The position numbers were made by a program, and so were the translations under genes. From Phyto melanocephala (Eukaryota; Arthropoda; Insecta; Diptera; Rhinophoridae): a stretch of DNA of 64,000 nucleotides. Below, one piece after another: positions 20,486 to 31,706 of this stretch. Each line of letters opens with the position of its first letter. Position 1 is the stretch's first letter. Where the stretch lies: assembly GCA_941918925.1 (NCBI GenBank), contig OW799235.1, positions 44,794,701 through 44,858,700 on the forward strand. The letters run 5' to 3'. The notes beneath the pieces are model-generated. The model had not been told where the DNA came from. It made no database searches and saw nothing but the letters and a program-made list of their open reading frames with translations.

Positions 20486-23058
20486 ATATGTATCACTTTC
20501 TTTGTAGAGGGTGGTTAAATTTTAAGGGCCCATGTTTAAGATGAACCACATCTAAACTTCAAATTTTTTTTTTGTATTTCATTTGACATTTCTCAATCTC
20601 AGACTAACTCAATTTGAACCGTGGAAAGATACGCAATCGAGCAACGCTTTTAAATATTAAAGATTTTTATAAAAATGGGCGTTTAAATCAAAATGCATTT
20701 TGTGCACTTCGTAATTCTTTTGGTCAACATAATCGTTCGAATTCGTCCACAATCGTGAGAATTGTAACAAAAATTTAAATGTCTGCAAAGCAGGTCTGTA
20801 TGAAATGTGAAAACATCTGTGAATGCCATCTTAGTTCGTTGAATGGGAAACATTGCTGTTTTTCACGATAACGTGGCAAAAGAGCAAGCAACCTTGACTC
20901 ATCATCGTGCCCAACAATCGAGCATCAACAGTGTCATTGAAAATTTGGACTATCGGATCGTGGTGTGCCGCCTAGGTTGGGGGGCCATTTGGCCGATATT
21001 TTGTTCCATACATAATTGAAGCATACAAATATTATCATTATAAAAATAAATGATAATAATTTCATAATAATTTTATTCAAAATCAACATAGTCCCTTAAA
21101 ATAAAACCACCCATTATAACTTCGGTATGCTAGTAAAATGTTTTCGTAAATTTAGTCTTTTAATGAAAGTGGCCGTTAAAATACGCGTGTCAATAAAGTT
21201 TCTGCTAATAAACATAACTTAGATATTTCAATATAGTCCTTTAGTATTCCAAAAAATTTATTCATAGAGAATTTACATGAATTTAAGAGGAAGAAACTGA
21301 ATTTAAGGTTAAATTTTAAGGGCCACAGGGTGATTTAAAATATACATTCTCTGCATTTTTCTAAAACGGGAAATTTATTAGTAAGATTTTGATTTTTAAA
21401 CTTCTATAACATTTTGCTTTTAAAAGATTTTCAAACGAAATAAGTTTTGTATAATTTTAAAATTTGTTAGCCATTAGTACATGAAAATAAATTGTTTATA
21501 ATGTTTAGAGATAATTTTTTTTGACTTAGGTCAAAATTTTCCTAAATTCCCATTTTTAATAGAGCATAACTTCAGGAGAACATAAGCATAAGTTGTTAGC
21601 ATGCCATCTAGTAGTTGCTAGTAGATTCATCTATCTTATCATCTTTATCTTATATTTAGCTACAGTACAATAAATGGCGCAGTGTAACATGAATAAATGC
21701 TAATATATATGACCAATATATTCTTGTGTGCGCGGCACATCTATTTTCCGTTATAACGAAGACTTTGACCAAAAAGCCATGTTTGCAAAATTTCAGAATC
21801 GTACATATAGTTTTGTCAGTTTTATTACGTTTTAAATTCGAAATATACACTGTGCGGTATAAATTTTCGTACATTTTTATCTATAACTCTTTTCCTAATT
21901 CATAGATTTAAGCGATTTTCAGGGAAAAATATTCTTTTGACTCGATAAATATATATTCGAAGTTTCATGACTACGTTTTTGCGTCTGGACACAATTCAAA
22001 AGTGAAAGTGGGCGTTATAGTAGGCGTGTCAAAGTTGTTTTTGCTTATGAGTACAACTTAGGTGTTTCAATATAGTCCTTTATTATTCCAAAATCTTTAT
22101 TAATAGAGAAATTATATGAATTTTAGGTAAAACGTTATATGGGAGGTGGGCGTAAAAGTGGGCGTGGTACCTTAATTTTTTGGCATAGTAATGAAATTGC
22201 CTAGGGGGATAGACGTAGCAAAATTTATCATCATACCTCTAATTTTGTCGGTTTTATGAGCTTTTAAATTTCATTAACGGTAGATAACGTGAAAAGTGGA
22301 CGTTATAGTAAGCGTGTCAAAGTTATTTTTGCGAATGAGTACAATTGAGGTGTTTCAAGATAGGCCTTTATTATTCCAAAATCTTTATTAATAGAGAAAT
22401 TATATGAATTTTAGTTAAAACGTTATATGGGAGGTGGACGTAAAAGTGGGCGTGGCACATTGATTTGCCGTTACAAGAAAGCGTGTCACCAAAAAGCAAA
22501 GTGTGCAAAATTTCAGAGTCGTACATCCAATTTTGTTGCTTTTATGACGTTTTTGTTTTTAAATATACCGAAAAATACACTGTGCGGTATAAATTTTCGT
22601 ACATTTTGATCGATAACTCCTCTCCTAATGCATAGATTTAGACAATTTTCGGGGAAAAATATTGCCTTTACCCAGGAAATATATATTCGAAGTTTCATGA
22701 GTCTACGTTAAGGCGTTTGGACACAATTCCATTTTATTCGATGTTCGAAGGACACGGTTTTTTCGACCTACTCTTGCTTTTCGAGCTATAACTCTCTTCC
22801 TAATATTCCGATTTAGCCCATTTTCAATACCAAACAAACCTTGTCTATAAGAAAGATTCTGGCAAAATTTGAGCCCCCTAGCTTTTTCGGTGCGACCTCT
22901 ATCGTGCTTTTAACAGACGGACATAGCTAGATCGTCATAAAATCAAACCACGATTTAGAATATATATACTTTATGGGGTCTAAAATGGATATTTCGATTT
23001 GTTACAAACGGAATGACAAAATGAATATACCCCCACCATTTTTTTGGTGGCGGGTATA
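20486..23058 (-). repeat. Repeat B (DINE/Helentron-like), second part
   Basis: Continuation of repeat B after the Ulysses-like insertion. It shares blocks with the copy at 39777-41577: GTAGAGGGTGGTT, the GTGGGCGT motifs, TCGATGTTCGAAGGACAC, and TTTATGGGGTCTAAAATGG near 22970. It ends CCCACCATTTTTTTGGTGG-CGGGTATAAAAG, a terminal hairpin. Internal blocks around 22000-22140 recur at 22290-22440, so this copy is longer (about 2.7 kb in all). Body sequence and hairpin-bearing ends resemble DINE-1/Helentron-type nonautonomous repeats of Drosophila; this is inference. Confidence 0.75.
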
Positions 23059-23061
23059 AAA

Positions 23062-23115
23062 GAGAAAAAGTAAAGAGTAATAGAGCATACATTATTGAAA
23101 TTTAAAATATATAAT
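23062..23115 (+). repeat. Tandemly duplicated host segment, copy 1, start
   Basis: AGTAAAGAGTAATAGAGCAT through AAAATATATAAT recurs at 26440-26487. In copy 2 it runs on without break into ATGTATTAATG; here it is interrupted at 23116 by a TIR element. Confidence 0.85.
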
Positions 23116-23435
23116 TGGGTGATTCACAAGGTGTCTTATCATGTCATATTGTCCTAAAATTTTACAATGGTTTAAAAATGTTGTTGCTTTTCAAACAAAG
23201 TGTCTTATAATAATAGAACTTTGTACGCTATGTTTATTGTGATGTCGTATTTAATAAGCAGAGACCTGTGCTAAACGGCTAAGCCAAGCCGCAACGGTTT
23301 TTGTAAGCTGTCGCCGTTCATTGTATAATTTTATCGGGCCGATATCCAAATTTGAGCGCAGTTGCTAATTTTTGATAACAAATCACTGGTGGCGTCAAAT
23401 AAGATCGGCTAAGGACTCTGCTGTTTTTGTATTAG

Positions 23436-24402
23436 GGATGGGCAAATTGTAAAATCTATCGATATTTATTATATCGATATTTTATTTTACTATCGATATT
23501 TATTAATTTAAAATATCGATATATCGACTGAAACATATTTGCCTAGTTATTGTTGAAATGATTTACATTTGAAAATTAAATACACCCACTTATGTACATA
23601 CAAACAAAAATAGATGTATATTAGGCTTCGTAGTAACTTTTTATTCCAATTTTTATAATAAATAAACTAGATATTTTAATATATATTAATAGTATAAATG
23701 CTTGCTCTTATGAGTGAGCTTATGAAAACGAAAATTGGAAAAAAAAATTACCATTAAGGATAAGATCAGTTATATGACTAGATCAAACATAAAAACAAAA
23801 AATAAACCAAAAATTCATTAGACAATCTTAAGTTTTAAAGTCAACAATTGATGTATTGTTTACACCAAATCTATAAAATAAATTCTGAAAAAATATTTAC
23901 GATTAAGGATGAGATCAATTATATGTCTAGATCAAACAAAAAAACACAAAATAGACCAAAACTTAAACAGAAAATCTTAAGTTTAAAGTTAACAATTGAG
24001 GTATTGTTTACATCAAATCTATAAAACGAGTTCTGAAAAAAATAAAATGTTATCACATGAGAAACAACAACCTCAATTTAAAATATTTACATGTATATAT
24101 GTTTACTCGAACCAGTAATCATCAGATAGGGACATCAGAAGCACTATTTGTCTTATATGCTCTCCTGTCAATCTGCTTCTATTATCTGGTACTGATAAAT
24201 TAACAGCTGAAGCAACTCTTTCGGATGATATTGAAGAAGTCTTTGCTGCTGTACCTTCTTTTGGAAAACTTTTAAAAATTTCGGCTCCGATATTAGTAAA
24301 TAAATATCGATGTATCGATATTGAGGTATTTAAAATATCGGTGATTAATATCGAAATTTTTTAAACTAAATATCGATATATTGATATATCGATATATTTT
24401 GC
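23436..24402 (-). mobile_element. hAT-derived element nested in the TIR element
   Basis: Both ends consist of TATCGATA-rich inverted sequences. The left begins TAGGGATGGGCAAATTG at about 23437 and the right ends ATATATTTTGCCC at about 24402. GGGATGGGCAAA-type ends are typical of hAT elements. It carries the transposase remnant described at 24109-24285. The right TIR appears truncated, so the exact end and target duplication were not defined. Confidence 0.6.
24109..24285 (-). pseudogene. hAT transposase C-terminal dimerisation fragment
   Basis: The minus strand reads EIFKSFPKEGTAAKTSSIS, SERVASAVNLSVPDNRSR, then LTGEHIRQIVLLMSLSDDYW. The SERVxSxxxxxxxDxRSxLxxEHxxxxxxL pattern is the conserved C-terminal hAT dimerisation region. 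Only about 58 codons remain. This identifies the surrounding element as hAT-derived. Confidence 0.75.
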
Positions 24403-24663
24403 CCAACAAAATTTAATTTATTTACTTGAGTTTGCCATTACAAAATCTAAAATATACTTTTCGCACAAACTGGCTATTATTTTGTTTTTTTTGCTTGTTT
24501 TTGGCATAAAGAAAGAAAATATTTATTTTTATAATTGCTTTACATCAGCTGATTTAAATTAAAAATAACACACTTAATTATGAGGGGTTGTTCACAATAG
24601 TCTTAATTTTTCATGCTATTATAATAGGACATATGACTTTATGACACTACTGTGAATCCCCCA

Positions 24664-24963
24664 AATATGTATTAATGTATACTAGGTACTCAATGGGAAA
24701 AATACATAAAAATAGATATGTATTTAGTTTAGTTTTTTTTCATAGTGCATCGTATTTTGCTAGTCATGATATTTCATATACTACTCATATTGACCATGGA
24801 ACATTGAAATGTTAAAAAAAAAAAAAATTCAGCAAACGATTTAATGGTATCGAACTGCGTACCACCAGCTTCATAGTTCAGTGGTGTACCCACTACACTA
24901 CCATCCTATGAATATTTTTACAACTTAAATATGCAAAAGTACTTGCAACCTATATGAGGTGCA
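24664..24963 (+). repeat. Tandemly duplicated host segment, copy 1, middle
   Basis: It matches 26488-26853 with small length differences, from ATGTATTAATGTATACTAGG to CCTATATGAGGTGCA. It is interrupted at the final A by a Helitron. It contains a tRNA-like stretch, annotated separately. Confidence 0.85.
24836..24910 (-). other. tRNA-like Pol III sequence (SINE-like), copy 1
   Basis: On the minus strand there is an A-box-like TGGTAGTGTAGTGGG (24903-24889) and, 33 nt further, a B-box-like AGTTCGATACC (24856-24846), followed by T runs that could terminate Pol III. The spacing is tRNA-like, but I could not fold a full cloverleaf, so this is better called tRNA-derived than a tRNA gene. A matching copy lies at about 26725-26800. 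Confidence 0.45.
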
Positions 24964-25830
24964 TCTATATATATAAAAGTGAAACTCTGTGTGTGTGTGT
25001 GTGTGTGTTAGCTATAGACTCCGAAACTGTAAAACCGATCGGACTCAAACTTTGGCAAGTTGTTGTACACAAACCAGGGAGTGTTTATGGGTGGAAAAAA
25101 GTGGGCGGGGCCACGCCCATAAAAATTAGTTATCAGTTTTAGCTACTTGCACATGACCGATTTTTCTGAAACTTTGCACACATATCGAGCTGTCATGACT
25201 AAATAATTTCGTAATAAAAAAAGTGGGCGGGGCCACGCCCCTAAAAAAGTTTTAATTTTGAGGTACTTGCACTGGACCGATTTTTCTGAAACTTTGCACA
25301 TATACTAAGCTGTCATAACCATATAATTTCGTGATTAGAAAAGTGGGCAGGGCCACGCCCATAAAAAAAGGTTATCATTTTGAGGTACTTGCACCGGACC
25401 GATTTTTCTGAAACTTTTCACACATATCGAGCTGTCATGACTAAATAATTTCGTGATTAGAAAAGTGGGTAGTGCCACGCCCATAAAAAAAAGGTATCAT
25501 TTTGAGGTACTTGCACTGGACCGATTATTCTGAAACTTTGCACACATATTGAGCTGTTATGACTTTACAATTTCGTGATTAGAAAAGTGGGCAGGGCCAC
25601 GCGCATAAAAAAATATAATATTGAGGTACTTGCACTGGTCCAATTCTTCTGAAACTTTGCGGACATATTGAGCTGGTATGACTTTACAATTTCGTGATTA
25701 AAAAAGTGGGCAATGCCACGCCCATAAAAAAAATTATAATTTTTAGGTTTTTGCACTTGATATTCAATTAAAATTCAGAACGCATTTCGATTCATTAAGG
25801 GGCGTAGCAACGCGCGCCGGGTTTGGCTAG
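24964..25830 (+). mobile_element. Nonautonomous Helitron, 867 bp
   Basis: It starts TCTATATATATAAAAGTGAA and ends CGCGCCGGGTTTGGCTAG, so 5'-TC and 3'-CTAG are both present with a GC-rich subterminal region, as in classical Helitrons. The empty site in copy 2 reads GAGGTGCATAAAAAATAAA. Here GCA is followed by the element and then by TAAAAAATAAA, which shows insertion between A and T without target duplication. The body contains about six copies of a roughly 120-bp unit (GTGGGCGGGGCCACGCCC, then TTTTGAGGTACTTGCACTGG). It has no coding capacity. Confidence 0.92.
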
Positions 25831-26439
25831 TAAAAAATAAAAAACATATACATACATACATACATACTATTTAAGTATTAGCAATATGTATGAATGAATA
25901 TTCGTATGTAGGTTTTTTACACACACACACACTACGTTGAATCAAAGTTATAGCTGTTATCTCTAGCAGCGAAAGTCGTGGTGACATTTTGTTTTCTTTA
26001 AATATTGTGAGCAGAGTTACCAGAGGAAGATTGAAAAATATTGTGAGCAGAGTTACCAGAGGAAGATTGAAAAAAGCTATTATTTTCCTTAAGAGTTATT
26101 ACATTCAGCATAAGGTATTGCATTTAAAATTATTTCTTAATGGAAATTAATAACTGTAATTTATATGGACATTTGTATGAATGTATCTAGGTATTTATGT
26201 GAAAAAAAAAATTAATTTTTACACAACAACGAATTTGAAGTTTATTGATGTAACCGCTAATATCCCAACGGCATGTAATTTCTTGCATTTGTTTGCAAGT
26301 TTAATTAATAAAATTAAGAATAATTAAAGGTGTAGTCATGCAATAACAATAGTTTGTATCACCATTCATCTCATTTGAAATACGTACATACTTAAAAAAC
26401 ATACATATATAAAAATAACAGTTTAATTAAAAAAAAAGA
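25831..26439. other. Duplicated-segment flank and spacer between the two copies
   Basis: 25831-25975 is the downstream part of the duplicated segment, found again after the I-like element at 32447-32550. At about 26004-26069 a 35-bp unit (ATATTGTGAGCAGAGTTACC...) occurs twice in tandem. At 26331-26400 there is a fragment of repeat A (GTAGTCATGCAATAACAATA, CACCATTCATCTCATTTG). No gene is seen. Confidence 0.6.
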
Positions 26440-26898
26440 AGTAAAGAGTAATAGAGCATACATTATTGAAATTTAAAATATATAATATGTATTAATGTAT
26501 ACTAGGTACTTAATGGGAAAAATACATAAAAATAGATATATGTATTAAATATGTATTAATGTATGTATACTAGGTACTCAATGGGAAAAATATATAAAAA
26601 TAGATATGTATTTAGTTTAGTTTTTTTTTTTCATAGTGCATCGTATTTTGCTAGTCATAATATTTCATATACTACTCATATTGACCATGGAACATTGAAA
26701 TGTTAAAAAAAAAATTCAGCAAACAACACTTTAATGGTATCGAACTGCGTACCACCAGCTTCATAGTTCAGTGGTGTACCCACTACACTACCATCCTATG
26801 AATATTCTTACAACTTAAATATGCAAAAGTACTTGCAACCTATATGAGGTGCATAAAAAATAAAAAAAATATACATACATACATACTATTTAAGTATT
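26440..26898 (+). repeat. Tandemly duplicated host segment, copy 2
   Basis: It repeats copy 1 (23062-23115 plus 24664-24963 plus the start of 25831 onward) without the TIR element and without the Helitron. It is interrupted at 26899 by the I-like element, whose 12-bp target duplication TATTTAAGTATT occupies 26887-26898. An additional short partial repeat of TATGTATTAATGTAT is seen at 26540-26570. Confidence 0.85.
26725..26800 (-). other. tRNA-like Pol III sequence (SINE-like), copy 2
   Basis: Same A-box-like and B-box-like motifs in the same spacing as at 24836-24910. The sequence between them appears unchanged, so the tRNA-like element predates the duplication. Confidence 0.45.
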
Positions 26899-26932
26899 CA
26901 GTCATCGATTATCACTCGTCGAGTACAGACGT
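26898..26932 (+). promoter_or_regulatory. Internal Inr + DPE promoter of the I-like element
   Basis: TCAGTC at 26898-26903 fits the insect initiator, with the A at 26900 as +1. AGACG starts at 26927, exactly +28, and fits the downstream promoter element RGWYV. An Inr and DPE at the very first bases is the known arrangement that lets I-type and Jockey-type elements carry their promoter with them. Confidence 0.75.
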
Positions 26933-27099
26933 AATTTTCTGACTACGCTTTCATTGGTTTTTTATTTGTGGGATAACGGTATATAGTTATTTTGATTTTT
27001 TCTTTGACTCTATTTCGTTTGCGGGTTTTTTATTTTGTCGTTGTATTGCAAGCCGGAAAAAACAGTTATCTATAGTAAATAGAAAGAAAAAAAATTAAA

Positions 27100-28470
27100 A
27101 TGGCCCCCGGGCCGCCGATAATTTCATCAAATAGGTTTGCCTTTCTAGGTGACTTTTTTGATCAACCTCAGCTTCCAACACCCAAGTCTACTACATCATT
27201 TAGCGATCCAAAATATCTAACTATATCATCTAAAAACAATGAATTAAGGAAACTTAGTCCTTTTATTATTCAACGGGGATTAAATGCAATTTCAACACTA
27301 ATTGATTCTATTAGTCAACTAAGAGATGGTAATCTTCTGATTTTAGTGCGTAATCAAGTCATTGCTAACAAATTTTTAAAATCTAAAACATTATTAAACT
27401 TATGTGAAATTAACGTCCAACTTCATGAAAGCTTGAATTATATTAAGGGTGTCGTGTATGCTCCATGCTTAATAGATGTACCTGAAGATGAAATTGTTAA
27501 CGAACTTAAATCTCAAGGTGTAGTTTCAGTTTATAAATACACAACCAAGAATGATAATGGTGTTAACCAATGTAATGGAAATATGGTTCTCACATTTAAC
27601 TTATATAATTTACCAAAAGTTATTGATGTAGCCTGGTATAAGGTCAAGGTCAAAACCTATTTCCCTAATCCAATGCGCTGTCGCAACTGCCAAATTTTAG
27701 GACATACCAAAAACAAGTGTTCCAACCAGGCGTCTTGTGAAAAATGTAACCTACCACCTCATGACCCAGATAAATGCACTCGATTGCAATGTGCCAATTG
27801 TCAAGACGAACACGCGTCCTCAGATAGAAACTGCCCCCGTTATATTCAACAAAAGGAAATTATTAAAATCAAAACATTGGAGAAATGTTCTTTTGGCGCG
27901 GCCAAAAGGAAATATGAAATTAACCTAAAAATTAACGGTCAATCAAATGAACGACAAGCATACTCTGTAATTGTAAAGGATCCAAAGAACTTAGACAATG
28001 AATCCAACAAGGTACAACAAAAACGAATTGCAACATCGCCAAACAAAACAACTGAAAAATTACCTCGCCGTAATTCTTATGGCTCATCGTCAAATGACAT
28101 GGACCTTAACCCAACAACTTCATTATTAACTACGAAAAAAATTAAAAAAACATCAAAAAATATTAAATCGTTAAAAACTAATCCCATTAAAATATCTTCT
28201 CAACCAGAAAAAAATTATGCTGCTACCACGAAATCCTTAAAATCTAACCAAACCAACCTACCATCAACTCAATCAATGGAACAAATCGCTGATCCTATAA
28301 ATCAAACAAAGTCAACATTCGAAACTTCTAAAACACACAATTTAAACATTGGAAATGATAGTTTTACTGATCTGTCATCTTCCCCACTAGAAAAAATAAC
28401 TCAAGATCTTATTGACAAACAACAATACTTCATACCATCGTCCGAAAGGATGGATAGCTCTGATGGCTAA
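27100..28470 (+). CDS. ORF1 (gag-like nucleic acid binding) of the I-like element
   Basis: 456 codons from the ATG in AAATTAAAATGGCC to the TAA at 28468. It has a central region typical of Jockey/I-type ORF1 (a short RRM-like fold is likely around residues 80-180). Three knuckles follow: CRNCQILGHTKNKC and CEKCNLPPHDPDKC (CX2CX4HX4C) and CANCQDEHASSDRNC (CX2CX3HX6C). The C-terminal 150 residues are Lys/Ser/Thr/Asn-rich and probably disordered. The protein would coat the element RNA. Length is close to the I factor ORF1. The frame appears intact. Confidence 0.92.
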   Translation: MAPGPPIISSNRFAFLGDFFDQPQLPTPKSTTSFSDPKYLTISSKNNELRKLSPFIIQRGLNAISTLIDSISQLRDGNLLILVRNQVIANKFLKSKTLLNLCEINVQLHESLNYIKGVVYAPCLIDVPEDEIVNELKSQGVVSVYKYTTKNDNGVNQCNGNMVLTFNLYNLPKVIDVAWYKVKVKTYFPNPMRCRNCQILGHTKNKCSNQASCEKCNLPPHDPDKCTRLQCANCQDEHASSDRNCPRYIQQKEIIKIKTLEKCSFGAAKRKYEINLKINGQSNERQAYSVIVKDPKNLDNESNKVQQKRIATSPNKTTEKLPRRNSYGSSSNDMDLNPTTSLLTTKKIKKTSKNIKSLKTNPIKISSQPEKNYAATTKSLKSNQTNLPSTQSMEQIADPINQTKSTFETSKTHNLNIGNDSFTDLSSSPLEKITQDLIDKQQYFIPSSERMDSSDG

Positions 28471-28551
28471 TTACAGGTACTCAATATGGCACTGTGCTCT
28501 ACATCATCTAACCAAAGTAAATTAAATTTTACTTTTCTGTTACGATTTAAT

Positions 28552-29250
28552 ATGGCTGATTTTCGCATATTACAATGGAACATTAAAGGTTTCATGAACA
28601 ATATAAATGAATTGCAGCTTTTAATAAAAGAGCACAATCCATCCTTTATATCTATTCAAGAAACACATTGCCCACATAATTTTAAACCCATTACTCCTAA
28701 AGGCTACTCTGCCTACTTTTATAATTCTCCTCTCAATACTACATCTAAACAAGGTGTTGCAATAATGATAAAGAATAATATCCCCCATAAAATAATTCAG
28801 AATAACTCAACACTGCAGTCGCTGGTTATAGAGATCCAACTTAATATAACATTTTCAATAATTTCAATATACATTCCACCAAGTCAACCTTTTTCCAGTC
28901 AGGAACTTATACAACTATTTGACTTCATAACAATTCCAAAACTCGTCATTGGAGATTTTAATGCATGGAACGTTGCCTGGGGATCTCAAAACAATAACCA
29001 CAAAGGTTATACTTTGGAAAGCGCAATCTTATCATCAAATTTATATATTTTAAACGATGGGCGACCGACTCATTTCTCCACACACGGTTCACTCACTCAT
29101 ATCGATGTCTCCTTATGCTCTCAAACATTGTTACGTTCAACAACATGGAATATACTAGATGAATTGTATAACAGTGACCACTTTCCTATAACTATAAAAA
29201 TTTGTTTAAGGAATAACACAGAAATAACTATAACCGCAAATTCCTTATGA
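28552..29250 (+). pseudogene. ORF2 part 1: APE-type endonuclease of the I-like element
   Basis: I prefer the ATG at 28552 (MADFRILQWNIKGF) over the in-frame one at 28486, because the endonuclease fold begins directly with the LQWNIKG motif. Catalytic motifs are in place: LQWN (Asn), SIQETH (Glu), VIGDFNAWN (Asp/Asn), HIDVSL and SDHFPI (Asp-His). The frame ends at TGA 29248, but the RT frame already reads NYNRKFLMNLADW just upstream. A one-base shift near 29210-29240 therefore separates the halves of what should be one ORF2. The enzyme nicks target DNA to prime reverse transcription. Confidence 0.9.
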
Positions 29251-31706
29251 ATTTAGCAGATTGGAAAATGTACTCTAACAATGTTGTCGATGAATTAAAT
29301 AAAAGACCCCAATCGATTAACATAAATAAAGAAGCATCATTGATTACGAAGGCTATGAGAACTGCAGCCAATGTCTCAATACCACAATCGTCTTTAAAAA
29401 GTAAAACTAATGTTCCATGGTGGAATAAGGAGCTTTCTTTATTACGTAAAGAAAAAATTGATAGTTGGAAAATTTTTAAAAAATCACCCACCTCAACAAA
29501 TCTAATAAAATATAGAAAGAACAACGCGACATTTCGTAAAGAAATGAAGAAGCAAAAATTAAGAAGCTATGAGAATTTTACCAGCAGTATTAACCGTGAT
29601 TCGTCAATAGGGGATATTTGGAACAAGATTAATAGACTATCAAACAACAACAGTAATAAACAGATAATGGCCATTAAGTCCATCGATGAAGTCATAACTG
29701 ACCCATATAATATTGCTGAATCCTTCGCTAATGAGTGGTCAAAATACTCAACCGATGAAAATTTCTCACAACAATACAATAGTTTAAAAAGGAATTCCTT
29801 TCTTATTACCCCCAGTGAAATATTAAACTTCAATACGTCTCAGCTGGAGAAGGATATCTCCCTCAATGAACTTTCTCATTGTTTAAAAAAGGTAAGAGGA
29901 TTAACACCAGGCTATGATAGAATATCGTACGAAATGATTAAGCAAATTAACCTAAACTCAAAAAAAAGACTACTTGCACTTTATAATAATATATTGGATA
30001 AGAACATAATACCGTTTGAGTGGAAATCAGCAACCATTATCCCCATACCGAAAACAAAAGGCAACTTACTTGACATAAAATCACACCGCCCTATCTCTTT
30101 ACTTTCCTGTCTAAGCAAAGTACTAGAGAAAATTATTGCTAACCGCCTGTCATGGTTTACCGAAAAATGTTGCCTAATTGCAAAAAATCAAGTTGCCTTT
30201 AAATCTGGTAGAGGATGCTCTGACGCCCTTCTTCACATAGATTTGTTCGTAACAAAAGCCCTTTCAGCTCGTAACCACGTCTCTATTCTTTCAATTGATT
30301 TCGAGAAAGCATTCGACAGAGTCGGTGCACACGTGATTCTTGACGTTTTAAACAAATGGAAAGTTGGAAAAAAAATTTTCAATTACGTTAAATCCTACTT
30401 ATCAAATCGTAGAATTCGTGTAAGGGTTAATGGTACTTACTCTTCAGCATATGAATTACACAATGGTATTCCGCAAGGCTCGCCTTTGTCGGTAATCCTT
30501 TTTTCTATCGCATTTAATGAAATTAGTCAAATAATTAACAAATTTAAGTATATAGATCATTGTATTTATGCTGATGACCTTTACATTTTCTGCAAAAAGA
30601 ACAACAATGCTGAATGCAACACACTCCTACAAAACGTACTAGATGAAGTTAAAAATTGGTCCACGGTTTCTGGTGCCAAAATTTCTATCAACAAGTCTAA
30701 CAAATTTCACATTTGTAGGAAAAGAATTTGTGATGTAAACTCCCATAACTTGCACATCGAGAACACTATTGTTAATAATGTGGAACAATTGAAAATTTTT
30801 GGTGTTATATTTACAAAGAATTATCTATGGAAAAATCATTACTTATACCTGAAGAAATCGTTAATTCCGAGAACTAATATAATTGGTTTTCTGTCAGGAA
30901 AAAAAAGCTGTATTCATATAAACACCTTAACATACCTTACTAAGACATTAATACTAAATAAAATTGACTACGCTCTTTTTATAACTGGAAATACCTCAAA
31001 GTCAAATATAAAACTTATAAAAGGCTTATACCACCAGGCAGTTAGATCCAGTATTTATGCTTTTCGAACCACACCAATAAGAAACCTTTTAGCAGAATCC
31101 GGTTTACCGTCATTGGAAGATCGGATTTACGAAGCTAAATTAAAACTTATTCCTAAAATAATATTTCCTAATAACTCTGTTATTGATGTTGACGTCAAAA
31201 ATCAATTTACCGCTAAAAGGTTCTATCGTATAACATCTGCCATAACTGAATCTGTTCGTCTTGCAATTCTTCTAAACCTAAGTATACCTAATAAACCTGC
31301 CGATCACCACTATCCTCCTTGGTTTTTTGAAAATGAAATGTGTGACATTTCTATATCTAAATTTAATAAACACAACTTTTCCAATGACATCTTTACTCAA
31401 CTTTACCTGGAAAAGGAAGATATTCTAACTAGAGATGGTTGGAACTTTTTCTTTACTGATGGCTCAAAACAGACAACAGGAACTTCATCCTATGCAATTG
31501 TTGATAGAAATGGTTTAATCATTTGTTTAAAACTTCTCACAGAATTCACTTCTATTTTCACAGCTGAGGCAAATGCTATACTAAAAGCTATTTTAATTGC
31601 TGTAAAGAGAAAGCAAAAAACTATCATCTGCACTGATAGTTTATCAGTGTCCAAGGCCATCTGTAATTCCGTCGCAAAAATGGAATATAGTCAATCACAT
31701 TCGTGA
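29223..31706 (+). pseudogene. ORF2 part 2: reverse transcriptase and RNase H start
   Basis: Frame 3 is open from about NYNRKFLMNLADW. RT motifs in order are TPGYDRISYEM, FEWKSATIIPIPK, HRPISLLSCLSKVLEKII, ILSIDFEKAFDRV, NGIPQGSPLSVILF and the catalytic CIYADDLYIF. RNase H follows with FFTDGSKQTTG, AEANAILKAI and IICTDSLSVSKAI. The frame then runs off into MEYSQSHS-stop because of an apparent extra base in the A-run near 31675. The continuation is in the frame of the next entry. Confidence 0.92.

Larger units (their letters stand above)
23116..24663. mobile_element. TIR DNA transposon, about 1.55 kb, 3-bp AAT duplication
   Basis: The left end TGGGTGATTCACAAGGTGTC pairs with the right end, whose reverse complement starts TGGGGGATTCACAGTAGTGT. 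Similarity continues through TCATAT and TGTCCTA over about 40 bp. Comparison with the empty copy near 26485 fixes both boundaries and shows AAT at 23113-23115 and 24664-24666. The 3-bp duplication and GGG-type ends suggest a PIF/Harbinger-like MITE, but AAT is not the usual TWA, so the superfamily is open. Inside sits a second element with hAT features. Confidence 0.8.

Noticed and set aside
24836..24910. tRNA gene on the minus strand
   Set aside because: A- and B-box-like motifs are present, but I could not build a full cloverleaf and the stretch is repeated within a duplicated segment. Kept only as a tRNA-like sequence.
25101..25720. CRISPR-like array of regularly spaced repeats
   Set aside because: The roughly 120-bp units are contiguous tandem repeats inside a Helitron in a eukaryotic genome; there are no spacers.
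29245..29252. ATGA stop/start overlap between the endonuclease and RT frames, resembling termination-reinitiation
   Set aside because: The RT frame is already open upstream (NYNRKFLMNLADW) and ORF2 is one protein in this clade. A simple frameshift near 29210-29240 explains it.
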